DNA from: JBCBKZ01 sp039026975
Lineage (GTDB): Bacteria; Bacteroidota; Bacteroidia; J057
Assembly: GCA_039026975.1 (NCBI GenBank)
Contig: JBCCLI010000054.1
Span: forward strand, 1 to 23,718
DNA: 23,718 nt
Direction of reading: 5' to 3'
The translations under genes and the position numbers were made by a program. Positions 23,689 to 23,718 of this stretch are shown here, piece after piece (position 1 is the first letter of the stretch; each line of letters starts with the position of its first letter). Below the pieces are notes generated by a model that saw only the letters and a program-made list of their open reading frames with translations, did no database searches and was not told the origin of the DNA.

Positions 23689-23718
23689 CTATGCTAAAAT
23701 TTCTTTTACCACTTCGCC
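23689..23718 (-). CDS. 3' end of an upstream gene, possibly DUF1501 family (partial)
   Basis: On the minus strand the window edge reads GEVVKEILA followed by TAG at 23689-23691, 7 bp before the next ATG. Tight spacing suggests a gene end in the same operon. The ending resembles DUF1501 proteins, which commonly accompany planctomycete-type cytochrome genes, but nine residues are too few to be sure. Confidence 0.4.
   Translation of the reverse strand, partial: GEVVKEILA

Overview
The window looks like a chromosomal segment from a marine or environmental Bacteroidetes, most likely of the order Cytophagales. Pointers are a C-terminal type IX secretion (Por) sorting domain, a FecI-type sigma factor, a 'head GIN' (DUF2807) protein, a UvrA with the Bacteroidetes-type gap in its first zinc module, weak Shine-Dalgarno sites, and promoter-like sequences close to the Bacteroidetes TTTG / TAnnTTTG pattern. 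No genus can be named from sequence alone. No rRNA, tRNA, CRISPR array or intact insertion sequence was seen.

Left part (1-9.8 kb), housekeeping and regulation. The window opens with the 3' end of an outer-membrane beta-barrel gene. It is followed on the minus strand by uvrA and a DUF433 antitoxin-like gene with no visible toxin. Divergent from uvrA is a four-gene set: ECF sigma factor, overlapping single-pass membrane protein (probable anti-sigma factor), 73-residue membrane protein, and DUF2807 protein. A LacI-type regulator comes next, then a perfect 14-bp LacI-type palindrome with a weaker copy 21 bp away, in front of a FecI-type sigma factor that has no FecR or TonB receptor beside it. 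A small AT-rich islet follows: one unknown lipoprotein gene between degraded, partly similar sequences. A DUF2279 protein gene and a short hypothetical gene close this part.

Right part (9.9-23.7 kb), an accessory catabolic region mostly on the minus strand, in two operon-like blocks. Block 1 (16201 down to 9882): Tat-exported Gfo/Idh/MocA oxidoreductase, Tat-exported sugar isomerase/epimerase-type TIM barrel, DUF1080 (3-keto-disaccharide hydrolase family) protein, and a beta-propeller fused to cytochrome c. Block 2 (23718 down to 18812): the end of a possible DUF1501 gene, a DUF2231 membrane / cytochrome c / leucine-rich-repeat fusion, a lipoprotein sulfatase, and a second Tat-exported Gfo/Idh/MocA oxidoreductase. 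Between the blocks, on the plus strand, lies a seven-repeat FG-GAP/ASPIC protein with a type IX secretion tail.

The combination suggests an envelope-located route in which a (probably sulfated) glycan or glycoside is desulfated, oxidised to a 3-keto sugar, cleaved by DUF1080 and TIM-barrel enzymes rather than ordinary glycoside hydrolases, and its electrons are possibly passed to c-type cytochromes. The family assignments are well supported. The substrate and the electron path are inference. This is the best candidate here for an undescribed system.
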